NCBI GenBank assembly: GCA_030512295.1
Contig: JAULSR010000004.1
Span: 248,001-312,000 of the forward strand
DNA from: Bombardia bombarda
Lineage: Eukaryota; Ascomycota; Sordariomycetes; Sordariales; Lasiosphaeriaceae
Reading direction: 5' to 3'
Length of the DNA stretch: 64,000 nucleotides
The notes below the pieces were generated by a model that saw only the letters and a program-made list of their open reading frames with translations, had not been told where the DNA came from and did not search any database. Below, piece after piece: positions 12,588 to 24,614 of the stretch (within the stretch, counting starts at the first letter, position 1; each line of letters opens with the position of its first letter). A program made the position numbers and the translations under genes.

Positions 12588-14982
12588 ATGGACACCAGCT
12601 ATCTGGCCCAGCAGGTCAACACCATCATTGGCCAACTGCATGGTCTATTCGACGAGATTGGAGTCTCTAACCATGAGCGCGAATCGCGCGAAAACGAGGT
12701 ACGTTTTGTCGCACTGTCCGCACATGCCTAGGCGCTATACTCACCCTGTTCGCGACACAGCTATTCTCGGCTTTGTCCGAGACCCTGCACAACCAGGTCC
12801 GCACCGTGGCGGCCGAAAAGAAGGACATGATCGAGGAGGCGCAGAGGATCCTCACGACAATCAAGCAAATGGAGGCGTCGCTCGACGACACCAAATCCTC
12901 CCGTCGCGACAACCAGCACGACAGCGACGACGACCTGAAGATTACCTACCCGCTCACAAGGTGCCTGCAAGTCCTCAAAGAAAAGCACTTGCAGATCAGC
13001 AGGCTGCATAGAGAACGGTTCGAACAGGTCAAGAAGTTGGTTCAAGCGCTCGAATCATACTCGCTTCATCTCGAGCCCACCTTTGTCAGAATAGCTCTCC
13101 CTCCCACAGGGCCGAATCAGTCCATCCCGCCCAGTTTCGATCTGTCACCTTCTTATGTCGATAAGCTGGACCAGGAGTTTACTAGAGTCTATGAGGAATA
13201 CACGCATAGAGTAGCGGCTGTGAAGTCGCTATCCGAAGAAATCATCCAGCTATGGGCGGAGCTGGGAGTTCCGCAAGCCCAGACAGATAGCGCAATCGTC
13301 AAGTATTACCGCGATGCGCCTGAGCAGCTCGGTTTGCATGAGGAGGATCTCACTCGGCTCCACAAGAAGAGAGACAAGCTCTCGGACGAGAAGAAGAACC
13401 GCGAAAAGCGCCTGAAGGACCTGAAGACTGCAGTCGAAGCACTTTGGGAGAAGCTGGGAGTGGATGAACAGGAGCGTAAGGCGTTCCTGAACAGCAATCG
13501 CGGCTGCGGCGTTCGCCAAATAAACGAGTTCGAGGATCAGCTGGTCCGACTGAATGAGCTCAAGCGACAGAACCTACATTTGTTCGTCGAAGATGCTCGT
13601 TTTAAGCTTCAGGAATTATGGGATGCCCTGTATTTGTGTGAAGACGAGATGCTCGAGTTTACTCCGGCCTTCTCAGATGTCTACAGCGACGCTCTCCTTG
13701 AGGCGCACGAGCGCGAAATTTCTCGGCTAGAGGCTTTGAAAGAGCAGCGAGCCCCGACTTTGGCGCTTCTCGACAGACACAAGACACTCGTACACGAGCG
13801 CGACGAACTCGCTGCTTCAAGCCAAGACGCCTCGCGCTTGATGTTGCGAGGGCAAAAGGGCGAGAAGCGCGACCCTGGTAAGCTTCTGAGGGAAGAAAAG
13901 ATGAGGAAACGGATTGCCAAGGAGCTGCCCAAAATCACGACAGACCTCCGCAAAATGCTTGAGAAGTGGGAGGACGAGTATAGCCGCCCCTTCTTGGTGC
14001 ACGGAGAACGCTACCTGGATGTCATTGAGATGGACGATGCAAAGGCGGTGCCAGGCCCCAGGTCCAAAACACCGGGTGCAGGCGCGTCCTCGACAAAAGC
14101 TTCCATGAAACCTGCAGCTCTGAGCAGAGCCAATAGCGTTGGAAACTTGAAGCCGACAACAAGAAATGGAGCCAAGACTCCGGTCCCCGTCAGCACAATT
14201 AAGCCACCACAGACAAAGGCCCAGGCGACAGCAACTCTACGAGGCAGTCCGACCAGAATCCCCGCCCGCGCGCCGCTCTCGAATCTCAAGCACGGCCAGA
14301 ACTCACCAGAGCGAACTCGGCCAGAGTCACGGACCGAAGCGGGTAATCTGCGAAATGGCGCGCCGCCCCTAATGAGAGCTCCGCCTCCAAAGATGAGAGA
14401 GCTCATGCCTCCACCCGAGATACTAGAAACCCCTGGCAACCCCTACAGAACTCCCAACTTCGGGGGAAGCATCGTGCGACATGTCGAGCCCGAGGACGTA
14501 TACGATGACCGGCACCACACCACCACCGCTTCTTCCTCCCAAGAAAACAGCAGACCGACGTCTCGAGACTATCACTACCAGCCCCCAGCTCCTCCGGCCG
14601 CGATGCGGCCGAGCGAGCGGTCAGTCCACCACACATCTTATACCCAACAAGCACCCCCCCGCGGCAGATCTCCAACACGTCGTCGAACACGTCGACGACA
14701 GTGTCGGGGTCGGAGAACTGGGAGACGTACGACGATAACTCGGAGCCCGAGCTGGACGCGTCGGACGACTACTTTGCGAAAGTGCGCGCTGCAAGGGCGG
14801 GCAAGAGGATGACGCCCGAGATGACGGGGTACGCGAGGCCGCTGCAGCAGGCCGGGCAGCCAAAGCGGCAACGAGGGCTGCCGCCACCGGGGACGCATGC
14901 CGGTCATATGAACATGGTGGATGGCGAGGGGCATCGGATTGTGTCGGGGAGTGAGTGGACGGAGGATGAGGATGCTTTTTAA
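12588..14982 (+). CDS. ASE1: Anaphase spindle elongation protein Ase1 (PRC1/MAP65 family), one-base frame break near the 3' end
   Basis: Ase1 cross-links antiparallel microtubules in the spindle midzone. Exon 1 is 12588-12698 and exon 2 starts at 12761 after a 62-nt intron (GTACGT...CACAG) in phase 0. The N-terminal two thirds are long charged helices typical of the MAP65/PRC1 rod and spectrin domain (for example QLWAELGVPQAQTDSAIVKY and LREEKMRKRIAKELPKI). A basic, Ser/Pro-rich microtubule-binding tail follows. The frame runs to 14654-14660, a run of seven C, and the conserved C-terminus continues one frame over (SNTSTTVSGSENWETYDDNS... to EWTEDEDAF) and stops at 14982. One extra C would give 777 residues. 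Read literally, the protein ends at 14812 with an unrelated Arg-rich tail. A sequencing deletion is the likeliest cause. No intron of the right length and phase explains it. Confidence 0.93.
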
Positions 14983-16442
14983 TTGGAGTTTTTCTTTTTT
15001 TCTTTTCTTTTCTCATTTGATATTACTATCTTGCCTTTCTTTATTCTTAAGGGGAGCGGATACGTTTCACGCACGGCATGGCATATATGGGTACATTATG
15101 ACTTGATCGTTATGCCGGCCGCTATTTTCTTATGACCATGGAGTACTATGTCGTCATGACATGTGTCTTTTGAGGAATGATATGACCAGTAGCAACAGTA
15201 GCTTAGACTAGGTGTCTTGTTGCTTTTGGATTCTGTTCTGAGGAGGTTTCTGTCTCTGTTTTCTCTTCTGCTTTTGATTCCCATCTCCTGTCTTAAAACG
15301 CTATTGGAAGGTGGTGGAGGTGTCGTTTGTTTGTACACCGATCCTTTTTGTCACTCTTCTCTTTTCGATTTCTCTGGCTTGTCTTTTGGGGAACTATGGA
15401 CCGGATTGGGTGGTGAGGATAGGAGAAAAAAGGAAATAGGTAGCAAGCGACGTTTTCTAGCTTTGCTACTATGGTGGGATCGCGGCTAGGAGGGAGGGAG
15501 GTAGGGGGGGTAAGATGAGATGGAGGGAGAGGGAGGGAATGTTAGGGGAATAAACAGGAACCCGACCGACTGTTCTGGGTTGTCCGAAGGTAGATATCTG
15601 CCTAGAGTGTGTGTGATTTTAAATTTGGAGTTGAGGACATGTGTGATTATGGGCTGGGATGGCGCTTTGGAATTCTTTTTTTTTTTTCCATCTGGACTTG
15701 CTTGGTACGGAGACGGGGACTTAAGTTGTAGCTTGGTAGCTTAGACAGCTTCCATAGACAAGCTAAGCTTTGGTGCCTTTCCAATTATTTCTGGAGCCCA
15801 TGAAAGGCGCGGTTCTGGCTGTCTGTGTGCTGCCTGTCGCAATGTTCCGACTTTATTGATATGTTTAGGTACCTTAGGTACCTAATTAAAAGCTTTCTAG
15901 GTACCTATGAGTAGAGGTACCCAAAGTCTAGATGATGACGGCGCCTGAACCGCTGAGGCTCACAGTGCTGCCTGCCACTGAAGCACAGGGCACGTGGGAC
16001 ACGCCCGGCGGAATGCAACATCCATCCATGCAGACAAGTCCCTTGACCCCGCTGTGGCACCCGCCCGTGGGACCTTGTTCCTGCCCCTGGGTCACATCGC
16101 CTATCGCAACCGACGAACGCCACTGAAGCAACCGGGAAGAGCTGGCATGGCATGGATATCAGTCCCCGTCAGTTTCATACCCCTGTGTTTACGAACGCCT
16201 CCACAGCAATCAACGATCACCTGGAAGTCAGTCAGTCCATTGAATACAAATTCGGTTGCTGTCAGCCTCGCGTTGCTTTCCATACCGCGACAACACATCA
16301 ACCTGAAGATTGAAGACTGGTGACTGACCACCTGAGCTCGGCATCATCCAACCGCACACAAACAATGCCGAGATAGCAACGAGCAATACAACTACTATCT
16401 TTCCGTTAACGTGTGATCCCGCTACTGCCGAATACACGGGTC
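14983..16442. other. Intergenic region between ASE1 and the IRS4-like gene
   Basis: No gene seen. Four GGTACC palindromes lie within 54 bp at 15868-15921, about 520 bp upstream of the next start codon. T-rich and G-rich tracts follow the ASE1 stop. Confidence 0.5.
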
Positions 16443-19019
16443 ATGCAAGCTCCAGCACCGGCGCCAACGCCATCACCAACTCCATCGAGCCAGAACCAGA
16501 ACCAGAATCCTAGCCGCGGAGAAAATAACCCATCTCTGCCGACGTCAGCGACACCAGGAAATGCCGCCTTGAAAGGCGCGACACTCGCATTTCAAGGTCA
16601 GAAGACGGCCAGTGACAAGCCCCGCCCAAGATCGCCGACCCCGACGAGGCCGAATAATGGGGCAATGCGTGCCGCCGCACAGGCGGCCAGAGACCATCCT
16701 GTTTCTAGGTCAAGATCGCCAGCGAACACAGGGGGCAGGCAGGCCTTAAGCAGACAGGCCATGGGCGCGGGCGGGAGCGGTACCCCGAAAGATGTAGCGA
16801 CAGGCACAAACAACAACTACAATAGGGAGAGCAGGGATAACAGGGATGCTGAGCATGGCAACCTGGTTGCCCAAAAGCTTTCCCAACACCTGGCAGCACC
16901 TCTGCAGGCCGGCGCCAGTCCCGGCTTTCTTCACCCCGGCACAAAGGCTGGTCCGGATGGCAAAGCGACCTCCTACATTGCTGCGGCCTTGGCTGCCAGT
17001 AGGTCAGGCACTCCAAGCCCCAACCACACGGGCCAAGGCTATGGCTTTGCTCAGGCACCGCTTACCCCGACACAACTTCACTCTCGCATCACCAGGAGGC
17101 CAAGCATGGCCGATAGCATCAGCTCATCCTCACTGGGCCCGGATCCCAGCCCGCCAGACACGGCTTCTATTCCGCCAGCAAACTCTCTGATATCTATGTT
17201 TGAGGGCAAGAAAGACGATATGGATCCCATCAAGAAGAGGGAGCCCCAACCTCAGCCGCAGAAGAGACCAGGACCGCATCCACAGATACAGCCTCGGCCC
17301 CGACCCCCAACTCCACCGAGGTCAAGAAGTCCAGATATTGAAACGAGGGGGGGTCAGGCTCGACAACTGGCAACATCACCTGGGAAGCCGAAGCCGAAGC
17401 CAAAACCGAAGGCAGCTGCTCCTCCGCCGGCCGATCACGTCATAGCACCTCAGGATCATATCAGATCAATGACAGGGCGTGTTCAAGCTGATGAGATGAA
17501 CCATAAGCCAAAAGTTCGGACGGTAGCCACACAGGCGCTGAAGTCGAGCGCCAATGTGCTCAGCAAAGACGGGAGCGGTCAAAAGTCTCAACCAACAGTG
17601 AAGGCACAGCCCATCTCTCCACGAGCGGCCCCAGCCGACGGTCAAGCCAAGCCTCACGTCGTCCCTCGAAAAGTCAAACCCGTCTCAAAACCAGAATCTC
17701 CCGCGGCCATGCATCCATCAACCCCACCGTCGACTCAACTGGCCCTCAGCCCTGCACAAAATATCGTTTCTCCCAAACCAAAAAGAATCTTGAAGACCCC
17801 ACAGCTCGACCCTCCAACTAAGTCCTCCACTGTCACCAAGATGGCTTCCACGGCACGTCCGGTTCCTACGGTGAGCCCGTCGGAGTTGATACTAAAAACA
17901 GGCAAAAGTGATAACGAGCGAGCCAATACAGTCTCGTTAACGCACCGTTTGTCTCACGGTTCAGCCTCATCGGATGACACCTTTGTCTCGGCCTCCTCCA
18001 CACAGTCACCACGTGCCGAATCACCAACTAAAGAGCTGGATCACTTCGAAGAGTCGGGGAAATTACTATCAAGACCCGCACTACCCGCGCGGCCTTCTTC
18101 CTCCCACGCCAACTCATCGCCATCCTGGCGCCCAGTCCTGCGACGGCCCACCGCGCCAAGCGCATCGACACCCAACCTCGCGCTCGACTCCCTAACCGAC
18201 GCCATCATGGCCAGTAATTTGGCATCAGCCCGACTGGCAACAGCCAAGAACCCCCGGGGTCCCGTGTCTTCGGGCCCGCCTCCCATGCCGCCTCCGCGTC
18301 GCCACCGGGCACGCAGCCCGCTACACCACCACCATCACCCCCTCCAGCAGCAGCGCACGGCAGACAGTAGCTCCCCATCGCGCGACATGCAGCATCCGCA
18401 ACCGTCGTCACAGCACACAGGCATGATGCAGCGGACCTTCCGCGCACCGCCCACGGCGCTGTCAGACGACGAGGAGCAGCGGCGCCACGCGCACCGGCAC
18501 CGCAAGAAGACGCTCGGCGGCAAGAAGCACGCGCACCACGAGGGCTCGCGGCGGCGCTGGCGCGACGAGGTGTCTGTGCGCGAACGGCGGCGCTACGAGG
18601 CGGTGTGGGCGAGCAACCGGGGCTTGTTCCTGCGCAAGGGGTGGGCGCTGCAGCACGAGGACAATTGGAAGGCGCTAGATGACGGAGATGGGCAGCAGCT
18701 GACGCAGGCGGACCTGAGCAGGGCGTGGGACGGGCCCGAGGCGGAGCTGGTGGTGAATTTGGTGGTGAGGGATATCTGGAGCCGCAGCAGGCTGCCCAAG
18801 GACGAGCTGGCCGAGGTGTGGGAGCTGGTGGACAGGGGCCGCAGGGGCGCGCTGGACAAGCAGGAGTTTGTGGTGGGCATGTGGCTGGTTGACCAGCGGC
18901 TGAGGGGGCGCAAGATCCCTGCGAGGGTGGGGGAGAGCGTCTGGGAGAGCGCGAGGGGGGGGATGAAGGTTTTGGCGCCGCCGGGGGAGGGAAAGGGGGG
19001 AGGGGGAGGAGATGAGTAG
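16443..19019 (+). CDS. IRS4: Irs4/Tax4-like EH-domain protein
   Basis: A single exon encodes 858 residues from the ATG at 16443, the first ATG in its frame. About 700 residues are disordered and very rich in Pro, Ser, Lys and Ala (repeated PKPKPKPKAA-type and RPRPPTPPRSRS-type runs). The conserved part is the C-terminal 140 residues: a basic, His/Arg-rich lead-in, then an EH (Eps15-homology) domain at about 720-835. It has the helix SRLPKDELAEVWELVDRGRR, an EF-hand-like loop (DRGRRGALDKQEF) and the MWLVDQRLRG helix. In yeast, Irs4 and Tax4 act in phosphoinositide homeostasis through Inp51, in autophagy and in rDNA silencing; that role is known for the family, not shown here. The tail ends in a Gly-rich run. 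Confidence 0.87.
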   Translation: MQAPAPAPTPSPTPSSQNQNQNPSRGENNPSLPTSATPGNAALKGATLAFQGQKTASDKPRPRSPTPTRPNNGAMRAAAQAARDHPVSRSRSPANTGGRQALSRQAMGAGGSGTPKDVATGTNNNYNRESRDNRDAEHGNLVAQKLSQHLAAPLQAGASPGFLHPGTKAGPDGKATSYIAAALAASRSGTPSPNHTGQGYGFAQAPLTPTQLHSRITRRPSMADSISSSSLGPDPSPPDTASIPPANSLISMFEGKKDDMDPIKKREPQPQPQKRPGPHPQIQPRPRPPTPPRSRSPDIETRGGQARQLATSPGKPKPKPKPKAAAPPPADHVIAPQDHIRSMTGRVQADEMNHKPKVRTVATQALKSSANVLSKDGSGQKSQPTVKAQPISPRAAPADGQAKPHVVPRKVKPVSKPESPAAMHPSTPPSTQLALSPAQNIVSPKPKRILKTPQLDPPTKSSTVTKMASTARPVPTVSPSELILKTGKSDNERANTVSLTHRLSHGSASSDDTFVSASSTQSPRAESPTKELDHFEESGKLLSRPALPARPSSSHANSSPSWRPVLRRPTAPSASTPNLALDSLTDAIMASNLASARLATAKNPRGPVSSGPPPMPPPRRHRARSPLHHHHHPLQQQRTADSSSPSRDMQHPQPSSQHTGMMQRTFRAPPTALSDDEEQRRHAHRHRKKTLGGKKHAHHEGSRRRWRDEVSVRERRRYEAVWASNRGLFLRKGWALQHEDNWKALDDGDGQQLTQADLSRAWDGPEAELVVNLVVRDIWSRSRLPKDELAEVWELVDRGRRGALDKQEFVVGMWLVDQRLRGRKIPARVGESVWESARGGMKVLAPPGEGKGGGGGDE

Positions 19020-19927
19020 AACTGGATGTGGTTCAAAGGTCTGGTGACAGTGACGCTCCTACCAAACGCACCTAAAGGGGGTGTGCGTTATAAAGCACGT
19101 CAGCCGATGCTGTAGGTGGGTGGGTAGGGAGAGTTAGGTGGAGGTTGGATGCATTGTGCTTGGGTAGGTAATAGGGGAGATGTTGGATGAGGTGTGGTTG
19201 TGGTTGGAGAATTGAGAGAAATCTTGGTTGGGGAACGGACTTACTAGGTTGTTTGCTTTGGGTTTACATGGGCTCGATGCTGGCATGGCACGGCTTGGTA
19301 TGGCATGGGTAGAAGATGGGTTTGGGCGAAATACTTGAGCAGGAAGGGTGAGGGAAGATAAGAAAAGAGATACCCACGTATACTGCATAGAGAGGCGTCC
19401 GTCATTGGCATTTTGAAAGCAGACAAATAGCGCTGTATTTAATAAGTACTGGTTTCGACGCTCATTCCAACGTGGCTAGAAGTGTGTCTGTGATTGCTGG
19501 GGACTGGCGCCGAGGACTTGCCCGTTTGTTGTTTTCAGGGCAAGGGGTTGCTGATTGATTAGATTAGATTAGATCGGTGAATCAGACTCCACCATTGACC
19601 CGTTCTGATAGCGCCGCCGCGGGACATGGATTGTCTTTTGTTCTTCCATGAATATCCGCCCAATCAAATCGGATTGGCTTTCTCAGCAGCTCTCAGCCTT
19701 GCAGAACCAAAGTTTCGGGGTTGCCACTTTTTTTTCCAATCGTCCCGTTTTCCATATTTCCGAACTTTGCGCCAAGTGGTTTACTACGATTGTCTGGGCA
19801 GTCTACAACCTGCTCGTCGTTTATCCTGGATCCTACTACGCTTGGCTTGCTTGCCAGGGTGGTGACTCGGCATTCTCTGGGTTGTCGGCGAATAGTAACG
19901 GGCGCACGACGACGACACTTTTTTGCC
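19020..19927. other. Intergenic region, 3' of IRS4 and promoter of DUS1
   Basis: No gene seen. There is a short GATTA repeat at about 19556-19574. No TATA-type element stands out. Confidence 0.5.
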
Positions 19928-21812
19928 ATGGCTTCCCCCTCGTCTGAGGCGACTGCGTCTGCGACGCCTGAGAGCCCCTCCTTGCCAGCAACCACAACCG
20001 AAACCGCAACCACAGCGACGGCGACAAATGGCAGTGGAAATGGCATCGCAAAGCCAAAGCTCCATGGTAAGGCCTTTTATGAGAGCATCGGCAGCCCAAA
20101 GTATGTCGTGGCTCCCATGGTCGATCAATCCGAATTCGTAGGTCATCACCATTCCATGCGCATGCGCATGCGCGCCTTGGTCGAGGAAATAAAAGATTGT
20201 TATGCTAAAGATCATGCTTTTTTGTCACAACCAGGCCTGGCGCATGCTCTCGCGATCCTTCCTCCCTGAGTCCGACCGCGGCCTCATCGTTGGCTACTCG
20301 CCCATGCTCCACGCAAAGATGTTCCTAAACAGCCCCAAATACCGCCTCTCGCACTTCCAGCCCACGCGCGAGGGCCTGCCCGACGCCCATCCCGACCCCA
20401 TACCCGAGCACGCCCCCTTCCTCGACGGCAACCCGGCCATCGACCGGCCGCTCATTGTGCAGTTCTGCGCCAACGACCCCGACGCGCTGTTATCGGCCGC
20501 CAAGCTAGTGGCCCCTTACTGCGACGCCGTCGACCTGAACCTCGGCTGCCCCCAGGGCATCGCGCGCCGGGGCCGCTACGGCGCCTTTTTGCAGGAGGAC
20601 CAGGAGCTCATCTTCCGCATGATCCGCACCCTGCACGACAACCTCCCGGTGCCCGTGACGGCCAAGATCCGCATCCTTGAGACCAAGGAGGCGACGCTGG
20701 CCTACGCCCAGAACGTGCTGCGCGCCGGCGCCAGCATCCTGACGGTCCACGGCCGCCTGCGCGAGCAAAAGGGCCACCTGACGGGCCTGGCCGACTGGCA
20801 GATGATCCGCTATCTGCGCGACACCCTGCCGGCAGAGACGGTGCTCTTTGCCAACGGCAATATTTTGCAGCATGGCGATCTGGAGCAGTGTCTGGCTGCC
20901 ACGGGGGCTGATGCGGTTATGAGCGCCGAGGGAAATCTTAGCAACCCGGGCATATTCGCCGCGCCGCCTGCTGTTGGCGACGAGGGGCGCGAGTACTGGC
21001 GCGGTAAGGACGGCCGCGGGGGCTGGCGCGTCGATGCGGTCTTTCGCCGCTACCTCGATCTCCTTCACCGCTATGTGGCCGAGCAGGAACCCCCCCAGCG
21101 TCGGCCGCTGTTTATGCCGGGTGATGATGATGGCTGGGTGGCGGAGCCAGCACCACCGCAGGAGGACAAGGGCGATGATGATGTCGAGGGACCCCCTAGG
21201 AAGAAGCAAAAACAACAAAAACAACAACAACAACAACAAAACGACGGTGGCGGTGGCGGTGGTAGGGCGAAGCAGAACGAAAAGGCAAAGGTTATACCCT
21301 CGCCGAATCTATGCGCCATGCAGGCACACCTGTTCCATCTCCTGCGGCACCTGGTATCGCGCCACACCGACGTCCGCGATATATTGGCGAAGTTGAGACA
21401 GGGCGATTTGGCCGCGTTCGAAAGCCTGCTCGAGATGGTGGAGCGCAAGGTCGCGCAGGGGCTGCTAGAGTATGAGAGGACGGACGGCAAGAGCGTGGAA
21501 GAGGAGATGCAAGTGGATAAGAAGGAGAAGAAGGAGGAGGAGCAGGTGGAAGATGAGGATGACCCCGAGAGCTCGGTCCGAGCTGTGAAGCAGTGCAAGC
21601 GCCCGTGGTGGGTGATTCAGCCCATCATCCGGCCGCTGCCCAAGGAGGCCCTCGCCAAGGGAGCGATTCAGCCCAAGAAGGTCAAGAACCCGAATGGTGT
21701 TGGTAGGGTGCCGCTGCCAACGCCTACTGCTTCTGATATGGAGATCACGGCAGTGCCTACTGCTGGTGCTGCTGGTAGGCCAGAGTCGGCGGTGGCGGTG
21801 GCGGTGGCGTAG
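19928..21812 (+). CDS. DUS1: tRNA-dihydrouridine(16/17) synthase (Dus1 family)
   Basis: An FMN-dependent enzyme that reduces uridine in the tRNA D-loop. Exons 19928-20137 and 20235-21812 (97-nt intron, GTAGGT...ACCAG, phase 0) give 595 residues. The ATG sits in a good context (gccATGGct). Motifs in order: APMVDQSEF across the splice junction, QFCANDP, and VDLNLGCPQGIARRGRYG with the proton-donating Cys at residue 175. They are followed by PVTAKIRI, ILTVHGRLREQKG and FANGNI, all in the TIM barrel. The catalytic domain is complete. After about residue 390 there is a Lys/Gln- and Gly-rich insert, then a conserved helical segment, an acidic Lys/Glu stretch and a C-terminal segment WWVIQPIIRPLP. 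The inserts are longer than in yeast Dus1. Confidence 0.95.
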
Positions 21813-22720
21813 GGTTAGGGAAGGTAAGGAGTATAAGCATGGATGATATAATAAATATAATGAAATCTAGTGTATATATATGTATATATTCGATGGAAGA
21901 AGGAGGTGAAGCCAAGTGAGGTGAGGTAAGAGTGGGTTATGGATAGTGGTATGGATGCTGCCGAATACCAGGCGTTTGACACATTTGCCCCATTCATCTT
22001 TGGCTTTGTTGGCGTTGTATAGACACACGTATCGAGCTTGCCTTTTAATACCATGTCTAATCATCACGGCAAAACATCTGGTTTCATTTTCTTTATTTTT
22101 TGAGAAAGGCAGCAACTATGTGTGTACATATGGGTTGCGTTCCCTATAGACGGGATATAGAAAGGGGCATGAGAGATGAACTGCGATATCCCAATTTCAT
22201 GTCAAACATTATTGAGGAAACGGAAAAGGCTGGAAAAAAGTTCTATAGATTTATTTAGGCAGCTGTCATCTCATGTTGTAATTTACTTCATTTCCTTTAA
22301 AAATGAAAAAGGGTCATACATGGGCTCGACAACAGCCGCCGCGGTGGTGGGTTGGACCTTGCCCTGCCTTGCAGCGATGGGCTTGGCACATGCTGTCTCA
22401 TTGGCGGAGCCAGCAAGCTCTGGTATTCAGGCTAAACGGGTCCCTTTTCAGACGCAAGGCTACCTTGGTGAGCTTGGCTTGCCCCGCCATGCGCATGCGT
22501 ATTATTGATTGGAACCCCGCGTTCGAGGTATGGGACGGATGGGATGGATGGATGAATTGGTGGAAAGCGCGCGTGAGGGTGTTGACTTTTGAGATTTCTC
22601 TTTCCTTCACTATTATAACCTCCTTTCGAGTCTTTTTTTTGTTTTTGTACAGATACCTATTGTTATTATTGTTCTTGCGTGATTTCATCTTTTCTCCTCG
22701 ATTTGTTAGACACAATCACA
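21813..22720. other. Intergenic region between DUS1 and XKS1
   Basis: No gene seen. An AT-rich stretch with TATATATGTATATATT lies just after the DUS1 stop (about 21870-21890) and a pyrimidine-rich leader precedes 22721. Confidence 0.5.
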
Positions 22721-24614
22721 ATGAGCGACGGGCCACTCTATCTCGGGTTCGACCTCTCAACCCAGCAACTTAAAGGTGCGTTCGTTCGTTCATCAGAACT
22801 ACATATCACATGCACATGAAAACAAAAGATCCTGACACTTACACACCCGCCACAGCCATCGTCATCCAATCCGACCTCCAAGTCGTCTCCGACGCCAAGG
22901 TCGACTTCGACCAGGACTTTGGCTCCAAGTATGGCATCACCAAGGGCGTGCAGGTGAACGAGGCCGAGGGGGAGGTCTTTGCCCCCGTCGCCATGTGGCT
23001 CGAGGCCCTCGACCTGGTGCTGCAGCGCCTGCAGGACAAGAAGACGCCCCTTGACCGCATCCGCGGCGTCAGCGGCTCCTGCCAGCAGCACGGAAGCGTC
23101 TACTGGAGCCATGAGGCCGAGAGCCTGCTTGCCGACCTGCGCTCGGCCGAGCCGCTCGTGGCCCAGCTGACGGGCGCCTTCTCACATCCCTTTGCGCCGA
23201 ACTGGCAGGACCACAGCACCCAGGCCGAGTGCGACCAGTACGACGCCAGGCTCGGGAAGGCTGATCGGCTAGCGGCGGTCACGGGGAGTGCTGCGCATCA
23301 TGTTAGTCGTCTGCTTTTACTGCCTTACCTTAACCACTCATCTCGCTTGAGTTGAGTCCAGCCTTCCAGACTGACAGCCATGACCATCCATGACAGCGTT
23401 TCACCGGCACCCAAATAATGCGCCTGCGCCGCAAGCTCCCCGACATGTACGCCGCCACATCCAGGATATCGCTCGTATCCTCCTTCCTCGCCTCCCTCTT
23501 CCTCGGCGCCGTCGCGCCTATGGACATCAGCGACGTCTGCGGTATGAACCTATGGGATATACCAGCAAACAGCTGGGCGGAGCCGCTGCTCGAGCTCACG
23601 GCTGGCGGCAAGGACGGTGTCGCTGGGCTGCGCACCAAGCTCGGCGAGGTGCGGCAGGACGGCGGCGGCAGCATGGGCCACATCAGCAGCTACTTCACGG
23701 CCAGATACGGCTTCAGCCCCGCCTGCGAGATCGCGCCCTTCACGGGCGACAACCCGGCGACGATCCTAGCGCTTCCCCTCCGGCCGCTCGACGCCATCGT
23801 CAGCCTCGGCACCAGCACCACCTTCCTCATGATCACGCCCGTCTACAAGCCCGACCCGAGCTACCACTTTTTCAACCACCCGACCACGCCGGGTCAGTAC
23901 ATGTTTATGCTGTGCTACAAGAACGGCGGGTTGGCGCGCGAGAAGGTGCGCGATGTGCTGCCCAAGCCTGAGAATTCGACGGACCCGTGGGCAACCTTCA
24001 ACAAGCACGCCCTGGAGACGCCGCCGCTGGACCTGAGGTCAGACTCAGACAAGGCCAAGCTGGGGCTGTACTTTTACCTCCCCGAGATCGTGCCCAACAT
24101 CTCGGCCGGCACGTGGCGGTACACGTGCAACGCCGCCGACGGCAGCGCGCTGGAGGCGGTCGAGAAGTCATGGCCGGTTGAGACTGACGCGCGCGTCATT
24201 GTCGAGTCGCAGGCGCTCTCGATGAGGCTGCGCAGCCAGAAGCTGGTGAGCGGCCCTGACGCGGGTAGTCTGCCCGCGCAGCCGCGCCGCATCTATCTTG
24301 TTGGCGGCGGGTCGCTGAATCCGGCGATTGCAAGCATAATAGGCGACGTGCTGGGCGGCGTCGACGGCGTGTACAAGCTGGATGTGGGCGGCAACGCGTG
24401 CGCGCTGGGCGGCGCGTACAAGGCCGTGTGGGCGTTTGAGCGGGCCGAGGGCGAGACGTTTGACGAGCTGATTGGCAAGAGGTGGAAGGAGGAGGGCGCG
24501 ATCCAGAAGGTGGGCGATGGGTATCGGGAAGGGGTTTTTGAGAGCTATGGGAAGGTGTTGGGGGCGTTTGAGGAGATGGAAGGGCGGATTTTGAAGGAGG
24601 CTAGGAATACGTAG
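22721..24614 (+). CDS. XKS1: D-xylulose kinase
   Basis: Phosphorylates D-xylulose to D-xylulose 5-phosphate, feeding xylose, arabinose and xylitol carbon into the pentose phosphate pathway. Three exons (22721-22775, 22856-23301, 23397-24614) encode 572 residues, the normal length for fungal xylulokinase. Introns are 80 nt (phase 1, GTGCGT...CACAG) and 95 nt (phase 0, GTTAGT...GACAG). FGGY-kinase motifs are present in order: GFDLSTQQLKA at the N-terminus (phosphate-binding loop split by intron 1), GVSGSCQQHGSVYW, the substrate-site segment WQDHSTQAECDQY, PMDISDVCGMNLWDI, LGTSTTFLM and the second ATP-binding motif YLVGGGSLNPAI. Cytosolic; no targeting signal. A second AG within intron 2 (after ctgacag) would disturb the frame and is not favoured. 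Confidence 0.96.

Noticed and set aside
14654..14660. Programmed ribosomal frameshifting at the ASE1 C7 run
   Set aside because: No stimulatory structure was noticed, and the same type of break in other genes at G/C runs is better explained by sequence error.
20505..21239. Antisense 244-codon frame over DUS1
   Set aside because: Shadow of the GC-rich DUS1 exon; the sense frame holds all catalytic motifs.
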